Below, one piece after another: positions 31,833 through 41,667 of a DNA stretch of 64,000 nucleotides. Position 1 is the first letter of the stretch. Every line of letters begins with the position of its first letter. A program made the translations under genes and the position numbers. The notes under the pieces are model-generated. The model was not told the DNA's origin, made no database searches, and was given only the letters and a program-made list of their open reading frames with translations. The stretch is from Marvinbryantia sp. (lineage in GTDB: Bacteria > Bacillota > Clostridia > Lachnospirales > Lachnospiraceae), in the NCBI GenBank assembly GCA_016297895.1, contig JAEDFS010000005.1, forward strand, positions 7,983 to 71,982. Direction: 5' to 3'.

Positions 31833-34493
31833 GTGGAACAGTTAACACCAATGATGCAGCAGTACATGGAGACGAAAAAGAACTATCAGGACTGCATTCT
31901 GTTTTATCGTCTCGGTGACTTTTATGAAATGTTTTTTGACGATGCACTGGTGGCATCAAAAGAACTTGAGATCACGCTGACCGGAAAAAACTGCGGTCAG
32001 GAGGAACGGGCGCCCATGTGCGGCGTTCCTTTTCATGCTGTGGACAATTATCTGAATAAGCTGGTATCAAAGGGCTATAAAGTGGCCATCTGTGAGCAGG
32101 TGGAAGATCCGAAGACTGCCAGGGGAATCGTGAAACGTGAGGTGATTCGGATCGTTACTCCCGGTACGAATCTGGACACCCTGGCCCTTGATGAGACAAA
32201 GAATAATTATCTGATGTGTATCGTTTATATGGCAGATACCTACGGAATCTCCATTGCAGATATCTCCACCGGGGCCTATTTTGTGACAGAGGTGGATACT
32301 GACAGAAAGCTTCTGGATGAGATCTCCAAGTTTACACCTACGGAAATCATCTGCAACCATTCTTTTGCAGTCAGCGGTATCGATCTGGAAGACTTCAAAA
32401 ACCGTCTGGGCATCACGGTATTTTCCCTGGATGCCTGGTATTTTGATGATGATCTGTGCAAGAGATCCCTTATGGAGCATTTTAAAGTAAGCACCCTTGC
32501 CGGTCTTGGACTGGAAGACTTTAACTGCGGTGTGATCGCAGCAGGCGCACTGATGCAGTATCTGATCGAGACACAGAAAAATCAGATCTCCAATCTTACC
32601 AGGCTGACTCCCTATAAGACAGGTAAATTCATGATCCTGGACAGTTCCACCAGAAGAAATCTGGAATTGTGTGAAACTCTTCGGGAAAAACAGAAAAAGG
32701 GCTCTCTTTTATGGGTACTGGACAAGACAAAGACCGCCATGGGGGCACGTATGCTTCGAAGCTTTCTGGAACAGCCATTGATTGACATCGAAGAAATTGA
32801 GCGCAGGCAATCTGCCATAGCAGAACTCAATCAAAATGCGATCGCCCGGGAAGAGATCCGGGAATATTTAAATCCGGTATATGACCTGGAGCGACTGATC
32901 AGTAAGATCAGCTACCAGACTGCCAATCCCAGAGATCTGATTGCTTTTAAGTCTTCCCTGTCCATGCTTCCTCATATCAAATATATTATGGGAGATTTTA
33001 ACAGTGATCTTCTATGTTCTATTCGTGAAGATATGGATACCCTGGAGGATCTCTGCAGTCTGATCGACCGGGCTATCTGTGAGGATCCACCCATCTCTGT
33101 CCGGGATGGAGATATGATCCGGGAAGGATTCCATGAAGAAATCGACCGGCTTCGTCAGGCAAAGACAGAGGGAAAGACCTGGCTTGCCGAACTGGAAGCA
33201 AAGGAGCGGGAAAAAACCGGAATCAAAAATCTCCGGATCAAATATAATAAAGTGTTCGGTTATTACCTGGAAGTCACGAATTCTTACAAGGATATGGTTC
33301 CGGATTATTATACAAGAAAACAGACTCTTGCCAATGCAGAGCGCTATATTACTCCGGAACTGAAGGAACTGGAGGATATGATCCTTGGAGCGGAAGATAA
33401 GCTGGTTTCTCTGGAATATACTTTGTTCTGCCAGGTGAGGGATACCATCGGGGCAGAGGTTGGAAGAATTCAGAAAACGGCAAAAGCGGTGGCAGGAATC
33501 GATGTATTTGCTTCTCTGTCGCTTGTTGCGGAGCGGAACAACTATGTGTGTCCCAAAATGAATACAAAGGGATTGATCCATATCAAGGACGGCCGTCATC
33601 CGGTGGTGGAAAAAATGATCCATAATGATATGTTTATCGCCAATGATACCTATCTGGATAATGGGAAAAACAGGATCTCCATTATTACCGGGCCAAACAT
33701 GGCAGGAAAATCCACTTATATGCGTCAGACGGCACTGATCGTTCTGATGGCCCAGATCGGCTCCTTTGTTCCCGCTTCCAGCGCAAAGATCGGAATCGTG
33801 GACCGGATCTTTACCAGAGTAGGCGCATCGGATGATCTGGCATCGGGTCAGAGTACCTTTATGGTGGAAATGACAGAGGTGGCAAATATCTTAAGAAATG
33901 CCACTTCTGACAGCCTCCTGGTGCTGGATGAGATCGGAAGGGGTACCAGTACCTTTGACGGACTGAGCATCGCCTGGGCCGTGGTGGAACATATCAGCAA
34001 TCCGAAGCTTCTGGGTGCAAAGACTCTGTTTGCCACCCATTATCACGAACTGACCGAGCTGGAAGGGAAACTGTCCAATGTAAATAATTACTGTATTGCC
34101 GTAAAGGAAAAAGGCGATGATATCGTATTCTTAAGAAAAATCGTAAAAGGCGGAGCAGATAAGAGCTACGGTATCCAGGTGGCCAAACTTGCCGGGGTTC
34201 CTGACAGTGTCATTGCCCGGGCAAAGGAACTGGTACAGGAACTGAGTGATGCAGATATTACGGAAGCAGTCAGTGAGAGCAAGACGGAGGGAAAGAGCCG
34301 GCATAAGTCTCATGTGAAAAAGTACGATCAGGTGGATCTGGATCAGATGACCCTGTTCGATACGGTCAGTGATGAGGATGTGTTAAATGAACTGAAGGAA
34401 ATTGAGATTTCCACATTGACCCCTATCGAGGCACTGAATGTACTGAACAGGCTTCAGAACAGACTGAAAAATCGCTGGGAGAGCGGAGCGTAA
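31833..34493 (+). CDS. mutS: DNA mismatch repair protein MutS
   Basis: An 886-residue mismatch sensor. The N-terminal mismatch-reading Phe is in FYRLGDFYEMF (about 25-35). Walker A GPNMAGKST is at 620-628, followed by DEIGRGTSTFDG and the dimer/ATPase helix-turn-helix. The C-terminal tail holds the usual beta-clamp-binding region (QMTLFDT). GTG start with GAGGTGAG just upstream; four bases after miaB. Confidence 0.97.
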   Translation: MEQLTPMMQQYMETKKNYQDCILFYRLGDFYEMFFDDALVASKELEITLTGKNCGQEERAPMCGVPFHAVDNYLNKLVSKGYKVAICEQVEDPKTARGIVKREVIRIVTPGTNLDTLALDETKNNYLMCIVYMADTYGISIADISTGAYFVTEVDTDRKLLDEISKFTPTEIICNHSFAVSGIDLEDFKNRLGITVFSLDAWYFDDDLCKRSLMEHFKVSTLAGLGLEDFNCGVIAAGALMQYLIETQKNQISNLTRLTPYKTGKFMILDSSTRRNLELCETLREKQKKGSLLWVLDKTKTAMGARMLRSFLEQPLIDIEEIERRQSAIAELNQNAIAREEIREYLNPVYDLERLISKISYQTANPRDLIAFKSSLSMLPHIKYIMGDFNSDLLCSIREDMDTLEDLCSLIDRAICEDPPISVRDGDMIREGFHEEIDRLRQAKTEGKTWLAELEAKEREKTGIKNLRIKYNKVFGYYLEVTNSYKDMVPDYYTRKQTLANAERYITPELKELEDMILGAEDKLVSLEYTLFCQVRDTIGAEVGRIQKTAKAVAGIDVFASLSLVAERNNYVCPKMNTKGLIHIKDGRHPVVEKMIHNDMFIANDTYLDNGKNRISIITGPNMAGKSTYMRQTALIVLMAQIGSFVPASSAKIGIVDRIFTRVGASDDLASGQSTFMVEMTEVANILRNATSDSLLVLDEIGRGTSTFDGLSIAWAVVEHISNPKLLGAKTLFATHYHELTELEGKLSNVNNYCIAVKEKGDDIVFLRKIVKGGADKSYGIQVAKLAGVPDSVIARAKELVQELSDADITEAVSESKTEGKSRHKSHVKKYDQVDLDQMTLFDTVSDEDVLNELKEIEISTLTPIEALNVLNRLQNRLKNRWESGA

Positions 34494-34524
34494 GAGAAAT
34501 AAACCCACAGGAGGAAAGAAAACG

Positions 34525-36441
34525 TTGACAAATCAGATTCAGGTTCTGGATCAACAGACGATCGACAAAATTGCAGCCGGAGAAGTCATTGAAAGACCAT
34601 CCTCCATAGTGAAAGAGCTGGTGGAGAACGCTATTGACGCAGGCGCCACTGCAGTGACAGTGGAGATCCGTGACGGCGGAATTTCCTTTATCCGGATCAC
34701 CGACAACGGCATGGGGATCCTGCCGGAACAGGTGCCTCTTGCGTTTCTGCGTCATGCCACCAGCAAAATTCGAAAAGTGGAGGATCTTTTAGGCGTCACT
34801 TCACTTGGTTTCCGGGGTGAGGCGCTCTCCAGCATTGCAGCAGTGTGCCAGGTGGAGCTGATCACTAAAACCACAGAACAGCTGACCGGTATCCGTTACC
34901 TGATCGAAGGCGGAAAAGAAAAGAGTATGGAAGAGATCGGGGCACCGAACGGCACGACCTTTCTGGTGAGAAACATCTTTTTTAATACGCCGGCAAGAAA
35001 AAAATTCTTAAAAACAGCTCAGACGGAAGCCGGTTATATCAGTGATATGATGGAGCGGATCGCTCTGTCCCATCCGGAGGTATCCTTTAAGTTTTTGAAT
35101 AACAACCAGACCAGAATGCATACTTCCGGAAATCATAACCTGAAAGATATCATTTATAATATATACGGACGGGATATTGCCGCAAACCTGCTGGAGATCA
35201 GAAAAGAATCGGAATCGGTACAGATCAGCGGATTTATCGGGAAACCGGTGATCTCCAGGGGAAACCGCAATTATGAGAACTATTTTGTGAACGGGCGTTA
35301 TATCAAAAGCAGCGTGCTGTCAAAAGCAATCGAAGACGCCTATGATACCTTTATGATGAAGCATAAATATCCCTTTACCGCACTTCATTTTACCATCGAC
35401 GGAAATCTTTTGGATATCAATGTTCATCCGACCAAGATGGAGCTGCGCTTTTCTGACAATGAAGCCATCTATCAGCTTGTCTTTGCAACCGTGCGGGAAG
35501 CACTGACCCATAAAGAAATGATACCGAAGGTGAGTGTAACGGATCAGAAAGAGGAACGGATGGAAAAGCTTCGACTCCAGAAGGAAGAACAGAAGCAGCA
35601 GGTAAAAGAAAGAATCCCGGAGCCTTTTGAAGTACGAAGAAGAGAGGCGGTTTTCCTGAAAAGTGCTGCTGCAGTCAGTACCCCGCAGAGGGTAAAAGAA
35701 ACCGGCTCCTATGGGACAGACAAAGAGGGAAAGCGGCAGGAGAGACCGGTTTTGCCGACAAACCCTGTTTCGGAAGAACCGGTTTTGAAAACACCGATCT
35801 CGAAAACACCGGTATCGGAGCAGCTTACACTATTTGAGGATAAGCTGCTGTCAAAGGAAAATGTAAAGGAACATCGTATCATCGGTCAGCTGTTTGACAC
35901 ATACTGGCTTGTGGAATTCCGGGATCAGCTATTTATCATTGATCAGCATGCGGCACATGAAAAGGTGCTGTATGAACGGACTATGAAGACACTAAAAGAC
36001 CGGATCTATACCTCACAGAATCTGAATCCACCGGTGATCTTAAGCCTCAGTCTGGGAGAGGAAGCGCTGCTGAAAAAATATATGGATAACTTTACACGGA
36101 TCGGATTTGAGATCGAAGAATTTGGCGGGAAGGAATATGCCCTGCGTGCGGTGCCTGATAATCTGTTTGGAATCAGTCAGGAAGATCTGTTCCTGGAAAT
36201 GCTGGACAGCCTTGGCGGTCAGGAAGAAACTATGAAAGCGGATAGCATCAATGAAAAGATCGCATCCATGTCCTGTAAAGCAGCGGTCAAGGGAAATCAT
36301 AAAATGTCCGTACCGGAGATCCATGCGCTGATCGACGAACTGATGACGCTGGAAAACCCCTATCATTGTCCTCATGGCCGCCCAACGATCATTTCCATGT
36401 CGAAATATGATATCGAACGGAAATTTAAAAGAATTGTATGA
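34525..36441 (+). CDS. mutL: DNA mismatch repair protein MutL (endonuclease type)
   Basis: A 638-residue GHKL ATPase that couples MutS to strand removal. The N-terminal ATPase has ELVENAIDAGA (about 32-42) and GFRGEALSSI. The C-terminal domain carries DQHAAHEKVLYE (473-484), the metal-binding endonuclease motif found in MutL of bacteria without MutH. The linker (about 345-435) is low-complexity, with a near-duplicate 15-bp unit around 35788-35820 encoding LKTPISKTPVS. TTG start with AGGAGG ten bases upstream. Confidence 0.96.
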   Translation: MTNQIQVLDQQTIDKIAAGEVIERPSSIVKELVENAIDAGATAVTVEIRDGGISFIRITDNGMGILPEQVPLAFLRHATSKIRKVEDLLGVTSLGFRGEALSSIAAVCQVELITKTTEQLTGIRYLIEGGKEKSMEEIGAPNGTTFLVRNIFFNTPARKKFLKTAQTEAGYISDMMERIALSHPEVSFKFLNNNQTRMHTSGNHNLKDIIYNIYGRDIAANLLEIRKESESVQISGFIGKPVISRGNRNYENYFVNGRYIKSSVLSKAIEDAYDTFMMKHKYPFTALHFTIDGNLLDINVHPTKMELRFSDNEAIYQLVFATVREALTHKEMIPKVSVTDQKEERMEKLRLQKEEQKQQVKERIPEPFEVRRREAVFLKSAAAVSTPQRVKETGSYGTDKEGKRQERPVLPTNPVSEEPVLKTPISKTPVSEQLTLFEDKLLSKENVKEHRIIGQLFDTYWLVEFRDQLFIIDQHAAHEKVLYERTMKTLKDRIYTSQNLNPPVILSLSLGEEALLKKYMDNFTRIGFEIEEFGGKEYALRAVPDNLFGISQEDLFLEMLDSLGGQEETMKADSINEKIASMSCKAAVKGNHKMSVPEIHALIDELMTLENPYHCPHGRPTIISMSKYDIERKFKRIV

Positions 36442-36456
36442 AACAGGAGGAAGGAC

Positions 36457-37404
36457 ATGGAGAAAAAACCATTGCTGATACTGGCAGGGCCTACTGCGGT
36501 GGGGAAGACAGCCCTTTCCATTTCTCTGGCAAAAGCAGTGAACGGAGAGATCATATCTGCGGATTCCATGCAGGTCTATCGGGGAATGGATATCGGTTCC
36601 GCCAAGATTCGTCCGGAAGAGATGGATGGAGTGCCCCATTATCTGATCGATGAGCTGGATCCGGAGGAAGAATTTCATGTGGTACTCTTCCAGAAGCTGG
36701 CCAGACAGTATATGGAGCAGATCTGGGCAAAGGGGAAAATTCCCATTCTGGTAGGCGGAACCGGGTTTTATATTCAGGCTGTTCTGTATGATATTGATTT
36801 TACAGAAAACGGGGAAGACAGTGCATGTCGGCGTGAGCTGGAAATGCTGGCAAAAGAAAAAGGTGCTGCATATCTTCACCGGCTGCTTCAGGAGGCAGAT
36901 CCGAAGGCGGCAGAGGAGATCCACGCAAATAATGTAAAACGAGTCATTCGGGCACTGGAATATTACAGGGAGACCGGTGAACCGATCTCTGCGCACAACG
37001 AAATCCAGAGACAGAAAGAATCCCCCTATCGTTTTGCTTATTTTGTTCTCAATGAGGAGCGGAGAATCCTTTACGAAAAAATCAATGGAAGGATCGATCA
37101 GATGCTGGAACAGGGGCTGATCGATGAGGTAAGGAAATTAAAGGAGAAGGGGTATACCCGTGATATGGTGTCCATGCAGGGACTGGGATATAAAGAGATC
37201 CTGGATTATCTGAACGGGCAGTGCAGTCTTGACGAGGCTGTCTATCGTCTGAAACGGGACACCAGGCACTTTGCAAAACGGCAGATCACCTGGATGAAAC
37301 GTGAGAGGGATGTCTGCTGGGTTCAGAAGGAAGATTTTCAGAATGATCCTGATAGGATGCTTGCCTATATGCTTGGAATTGTAAGAGAGAAAGGAATTAT
37401 ATAG
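36457..37404 (+). CDS. miaA: tRNA dimethylallyltransferase MiaA
   Basis: A 315-residue enzyme adding the isopentenyl group to A37 of tRNA, substrate for MiaB. P-loop GPTAVGKT is at 11-18; ISADSMQVYRGMDIGSAK and LVGGTGFYIQA are conserved pyrophosphate and tRNA contacts. The mutS-mutL-miaA order is common in Firmicutes. Two bases separate it from the next gene. Confidence 0.96.
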   Translation: MEKKPLLILAGPTAVGKTALSISLAKAVNGEIISADSMQVYRGMDIGSAKIRPEEMDGVPHYLIDELDPEEEFHVVLFQKLARQYMEQIWAKGKIPILVGGTGFYIQAVLYDIDFTENGEDSACRRELEMLAKEKGAAYLHRLLQEADPKAAEEIHANNVKRVIRALEYYRETGEPISAHNEIQRQKESPYRFAYFVLNEERRILYEKINGRIDQMLEQGLIDEVRKLKEKGYTRDMVSMQGLGYKEILDYLNGQCSLDEAVYRLKRDTRHFAKRQITWMKRERDVCWVQKEDFQNDPDRMLAYMLGIVREKGII

Positions 37405-37406
37405 TA

Positions 37407-38693
37407 ATGAAAGCAACATTGGAAGAAATGTACCGTGATCTTGGAATCAGCAGGCAGGTATATGAATATGGAAAAGAAATTGAGGAACAGCTGAAGGAAC
37501 GGTTTCAAAAGATAGAGGAAACGGTGGAATACAACCAGATGAAAGTGATCGGGGCCATGCAGAAGGCAAGAGTCAGCGCCGAATGCTTCCAGAGCAGTAC
37601 CGGGTACGGATATAACGACCTGGGAAGAGAGACTCTGGAAGAAGTCTATGCAAATGTATTCCACACCGAAGCAGCTCTGGTTCGTCCCCAGATCACCTGC
37701 GGTACCCATGCCCTGGCTGTGGCCCTGGCCGGCAATCTGCGTCCCGGGGATGAGATGATCTCCATCTCCGGAAAACCCTACGACACCCTGGAGGAGGTGA
37801 TCGGTATCCGGCCGTCCAACGGTTCACTGGCCGAATACGGAATCACTTACGGACAGGTAGATCTGCTTCCGAACGGAGAATTTGATTTTGACGGTATCAG
37901 AGCGGCAATCAGCGAAAAGACAAAGCTTGTGGAGATTCAGCGCTCCAAAGGATATCAGACGAGACCAACGCTGTCAGTAGAAAAGATCGCACAGGCTATT
38001 TCATTTGTAAAAAGTATCCGCCAGGATATGATTGTGATGGTAGATAACTGTTACGGAGAATTTGTGGAGTGTGAAGAGCCCAGTGATTACGGTGCTGACA
38101 TGGTAGTGGGTTCCCTGATCAAGAACCCGGGAGGCGGTCTGGCTCCCATCGGGGGTTATATTGCAGGAACCGCCAGATGTGTGGAGAATGCGGCTTACCG
38201 TCTTTCCTCACCGGGACTGGGAAAGGAAGTCGGTGCGACCCTCGGGGTAAACAAAGACTTTTTCCAGGGACTGTTTCTGGCACCCACTGTGGTTGGGGGA
38301 GCATTAAAAGGAGCTGTTTTTGCAGCTAACATTTACGAAAAGCTGGGCTTTCATGTAGTTCCTGACGGAAAAGAAAGCCGTCATGATATTATTCAGGCTG
38401 TGGAATTCGGATTTCCGGAAGGGGTGATCGCATTCTGTGAGGGAATCCAGTCTGCGGCACCGGTAGACAGCTATGTGACACCGGAACCATGGGCGATGCC
38501 GGGTTATGACAGCGATGTGATCATGGCAGCAGGTGCCTTTATCCAGGGTTCTTCCATCGAATTGAGTGCGGACGGACCCATTAAACCGCCCTATGCCGTA
38601 TATTTTCAGGGAGGACTGACCTGGCAGCACGCCAGGCTTGGTATTTTGAAATCACTGCAGAGTCTTGTGGATAAAAAACTGGTGACATTATGA
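37407..38693 (+). CDS. Methionine gamma-lyase family (aluminium-resistance-type) PLP protein
   Basis: A 428-residue fold-type I PLP protein of the family once called aluminium resistance protein (Bacillus YnbB). STGYGYNDLGR, TCGTHALAVAL, VDNCYGEF and GSLIKNPGGG mark it; the lysine of the last motif (near residue 236) should bind PLP. The true substrate is not established; relatives act on sulfur amino acids. It lies two bases after miaA and overlaps the following flavoprotein gene by four bases. Confidence 0.85.
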   Translation: MKATLEEMYRDLGISRQVYEYGKEIEEQLKERFQKIEETVEYNQMKVIGAMQKARVSAECFQSSTGYGYNDLGRETLEEVYANVFHTEAALVRPQITCGTHALAVALAGNLRPGDEMISISGKPYDTLEEVIGIRPSNGSLAEYGITYGQVDLLPNGEFDFDGIRAAISEKTKLVEIQRSKGYQTRPTLSVEKIAQAISFVKSIRQDMIVMVDNCYGEFVECEEPSDYGADMVVGSLIKNPGGGLAPIGGYIAGTARCVENAAYRLSSPGLGKEVGATLGVNKDFFQGLFLAPTVVGGALKGAVFAANIYEKLGFHVVPDGKESRHDIIQAVEFGFPEGVIAFCEGIQSAAPVDSYVTPEPWAMPGYDSDVIMAAGAFIQGSSIELSADGPIKPPYAVYFQGGLTWQHARLGILKSLQSLVDKKLVTL

Positions 38694-39928
38694 AGCAGGT
38701 GATAGTAATAGGAGGCGGTGCCTCCGGACTCATGGCTGCTGTGACAGCTGCTTCAAACGGAGCAAAGGTTACCCTTCTGGAAGGAATGGAAAAGCCGGGA
38801 AAAAAGATCCTGGTGACAGGAAACGGAAGATGCAACCTGACCAATACCGATGAAACAAGAAAAGACCGGTATCGGGGAAGTAATCCGGATTTTATTGAGT
38901 CTGTTATCGGACAGTTTCCGGTTCGGAAAACCATGGAATATTTTGAACAGCTGGGTCTGCTTCTTCAGATACGAAACGGTTATGTGTATCCTTATGTGAA
39001 TCAGGCATCTGCTGTACAGGAGCTGCTTCTTCTGGAAGCAGCCAGACTCCATGTAAAAGTGAAATGCAATGAAAAGGTAAAGACGCTGGAACCAACAGAA
39101 AACGGCTGGAAGGTGCAGACTGAGACCTGGTGCTATTCCTGCCATCGTGTGATCCTGGCTGCCGGTTCCTGTGCAGCTCCCGGTACCGGATCAGATGGAA
39201 GCGGGTATGTTCTGGCAAAGAACCTTGGGCACAGGATCATTGCACCCATGGAAGCACTGGTGCCTTTAAAAGTGAGTGAAAACTGGGTCAGAAAGCTGTC
39301 CGGGATCCGGATGCCGGCCGGAATCACTTTGAAAATACTTCCGGATGGAAAGCAAAGGGATTGTCCGCTCCTGGGATGCTTTCACGAAGACGGAGAACTT
39401 CAGTGGACAGAATACGGAATTTCCGGAATCGTTGTGTTTCAGTTAAGCAGATATGCGGTAAGGGCTCTGGCCGAAAAGAAAGCAGTACTGGCGGAGCTGG
39501 ATCTGATGCCGGAATATGAAGAAGAACAGCTTTTCCGGCATATGAAAAACAGAATGCGATATGAAAGGACAGAGGAATGGCTGACAGGACTGCTTCCGAA
39601 AAAGATGATTCCCGTGATTCTGGAACTGTGCGGACTGAAATCATCAAAGAAGATATCTGAGCTTACGGAATCGGAGATCAGATCCGTTGTGCATAAGTGT
39701 AAACAACTGACACTTCATGTTACCGGATGCAAGTCCTTTGAAGCCGCTCAGGTATGTTCCGGAGGAGTGGATACCGACCAGGCAGATCCTCTGACTCTGG
39801 AATCCAAACGTACCCCGGGTCTTTATTTTGCGGGAGAAGTGCTGGATGTGGATGGGATCTGCGGAGGGTATAACCTTCAGTGGGCCTGGTCCAGCGGATA
39901 TACGGCAGGACTTCACAGTGCACAGTAA
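38690..39928 (+). CDS. HI0933/BaiN-like flavoprotein
   Basis: A 412-residue FAD protein of the HI0933/YhiN family. VIGGGASGLMAA (5-16) binds the ADP part of FAD; GKKILVTGNGRCNLTN is the family signature; the C-terminal end has AGEVLDVDGICGGYNLQ (each motif under the limit, about residues 380-396). BaiN is a relative acting in gut bile-acid metabolism, but most members are uncharacterised, so no substrate is proposed. Its start overlaps the preceding gene by four bases. Confidence 0.85.
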   Translation: MKQVIVIGGGASGLMAAVTAASNGAKVTLLEGMEKPGKKILVTGNGRCNLTNTDETRKDRYRGSNPDFIESVIGQFPVRKTMEYFEQLGLLLQIRNGYVYPYVNQASAVQELLLLEAARLHVKVKCNEKVKTLEPTENGWKVQTETWCYSCHRVILAAGSCAAPGTGSDGSGYVLAKNLGHRIIAPMEALVPLKVSENWVRKLSGIRMPAGITLKILPDGKQRDCPLLGCFHEDGELQWTEYGISGIVVFQLSRYAVRALAEKKAVLAELDLMPEYEEEQLFRHMKNRMRYERTEEWLTGLLPKKMIPVILELCGLKSSKKISELTESEIRSVVHKCKQLTLHVTGCKSFEAAQVCSGGVDTDQADPLTLESKRTPGLYFAGEVLDVDGICGGYNLQWAWSSGYTAGLHSAQ

Positions 39929-39955
39929 AAGACAGATCAGAAGGGAGAAATCCAT

Positions 39956-41545
39956 ATGCTTCGAATTTTACAATTAAAGCTTCCCCTTGATTATACAGAG
40001 GAGTTTTTATATCAGGCAGCTGCAAAAGAGCTTCGGATCCCGGTGGCCCGTATCCGAAATGTCAGGATCAGAAAACGTTCTTTGGATGCCAGAAAAAAAC
40101 AGGAGATTCATTACAGTGCGGTTGCAGACGCAGAAGTGGAAAAGGAAGAAAGTATCTTAAAAAAATGCAGGAACAGTCAGATACAGCAGGTGCATGATGT
40201 GACCTATGTCATTCCTGAATGCGGATCCGTTTCATTAAAGCATCGTCCGGTTATTGTGGGGACGGGGCCTGCCGGATTGTTTTGCGGTCTTCTTCTGGCG
40301 AGAGCGGGATATCGTCCCATTCTTCTGGAGCGGGGAGAAGATGTGGAAAAAAGGACCCGGACGGTGGAAACATTCTGGGAAAGAGGAATCCTCAAAGAAA
40401 ATTCCAATGTACAGTTCGGGGAAGGGGGAGCCGGTACGTTTTCCGACGGAAAACTGAATACCATGGTAAAGGATACCATGGGAAGAAACCGGTTTGTCCT
40501 GGAAACGTTTGCAGAAGCCGGAGCAGATCCAAACATCCTGTTTCTGAATAAACCCCACATTGGCACGGATGTTCTGAGAAAAGTTGTAAAAAACATGCGA
40601 CAGGAGATTCTGGATCTGGGAGGAGAAGTATGGTTTGAAAGCCAGCTCACGGATATTCAGATGAAAGACGGAAGAATTGACTCTGTCACCATTGGGAAAG
40701 ACCGCAGACTGGACTGCGAAGTTCTGATACTTGCCATCGGTCACAGTGCGAGGGATACCTTTGCCATGCTGGAGAAAAAAGGGATACGGATGAGCGCCAA
40801 ATCCTTTGCAGTCGGACTTCGAATCGAACATCCCCAGTCTCTGATCAACAAAGCTCAATATGGACAGGAAAATCATCCCCTTCTTCCGGCAGCAGATTAT
40901 AAGCTGACACGGAAACTTCAGAATGGAAGAGGAATCTACTCTTTCTGTATGTGTCCCGGAGGATATGTGGTAAATGCTTCTTCCGAAAAAGAAAGGATCG
41001 CTGTAAACGGCATGAGTTATCATGCCCGGGACAGCCGCAATGCCAACAGTGCCATGATTGTCACTGTCACGCCGGAGGATTTTGGATCGGAAGGTGTCCT
41101 TGCAGGTGTAAAGTTTCAGCAGAAGCTGGAAGCTCTGGCCTGGAAGGCAGGAAACGGAAGCGTACCGGTCCAGCTTTTCGGAGATTTCTTAAGAAAACAG
41201 GAGAGCCGTGAACTTGGAGATGTGATTCCCTGCATCAAAGGAAGCTGGAAGCTTTCTGATCTTCGAAGCGTGCTTCCAAAGTTCCTGGGAGATTCTCTTG
41301 AGGAGGGTGTTCTGGCTTTTGAGCGTATCATACCCGGTTTTTCCAGATATGATGCACTGTTTTCCGGTGTGGAGAGCCGGACATCCTCACCGGTCAGAAT
41401 TGAGAGAAATGAGGAGTTACTTTCCAACGTAGCCGGCCTTTATCCCTGCGGGGAGGGAGCCGGATATGCGGGAGGAATCACTTCCGCAGCCATGGATGGC
41501 ATGAAGACAGCAGAAGCCATTATAAAAAAGTACACAAAATTTTAA
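39956..41545 (+). CDS. Uncharacterised FAD-dependent dehydrogenase (COG2509 type)
   Basis: A 529-residue flavoprotein. A short alpha/beta domain (1-90) precedes a FAD-binding core that starts at PVIVGTGPAGLFCGLLLA (about 97-114) and continues with FGEGGAGTFSDGKLNT. The end, GEGAGYAGGITSAAMDG, is the second FAD contact. This layout matches a widely conserved group with no defined reaction. It is the second of two adjacent flavoprotein genes, suggesting a shared or sequential role. It is followed by a hairpin and a new promoter. Confidence 0.82.
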   Translation: MLRILQLKLPLDYTEEFLYQAAAKELRIPVARIRNVRIRKRSLDARKKQEIHYSAVADAEVEKEESILKKCRNSQIQQVHDVTYVIPECGSVSLKHRPVIVGTGPAGLFCGLLLARAGYRPILLERGEDVEKRTRTVETFWERGILKENSNVQFGEGGAGTFSDGKLNTMVKDTMGRNRFVLETFAEAGADPNILFLNKPHIGTDVLRKVVKNMRQEILDLGGEVWFESQLTDIQMKDGRIDSVTIGKDRRLDCEVLILAIGHSARDTFAMLEKKGIRMSAKSFAVGLRIEHPQSLINKAQYGQENHPLLPAADYKLTRKLQNGRGIYSFCMCPGGYVVNASSEKERIAVNGMSYHARDSRNANSAMIVTVTPEDFGSEGVLAGVKFQQKLEALAWKAGNGSVPVQLFGDFLRKQESRELGDVIPCIKGSWKLSDLRSVLPKFLGDSLEEGVLAFERIIPGFSRYDALFSGVESRTSSPVRIERNEELLSNVAGLYPCGEGAGYAGGITSAAMDGMKTAEAIIKKYTKF

Positions 41546-41576
41546 GGATTCCGTTCTATACTTTTCAGGTAAATTA

Positions 41577-41585
41577 TGCTAGAAT
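41577..41585 (+). promoter_or_regulatory. Extended -10 promoter for radC-mre-min cluster
   Basis: TGC followed by TAGAAT (41580-41585) is an extended -10 element; the matching -35 position reads TATACT, which is poor. It lies 32 bases after the flavoprotein stop and would produce a leader of about 75 bases containing the hairpin at 41605. Confidence 0.45.
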
Positions 41586-41604
41586 GATGTTCGAGAACGT
41601 AGGC

Positions 41605-41636
41605 AGCTTCTGAAATGTTGTTTCCAGAAGCTTTTT
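41605..41636 (+). terminator. Hairpin plus U-tract in the radC leader
   Basis: AGCTTCTG (41605-41612) pairs with CAGAAGCT (41625-41632) around a 12-base loop and is followed by TTTTT. It is either the terminator of the flavoprotein gene or, if the promoter at 41577 is used, a partial terminator (attenuator) 32 bases before radC. Confidence 0.7.
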
Positions 41637-41667
41637 GTGGTTCTCCGGCCGGGAGACGCAAAAGAGT

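Noticed and set aside
36040..36996. 318-codon minus-strand frame across mutL and miaA
   Set aside because: Spans two well-identified genes in the opposite direction and shows no family motif.
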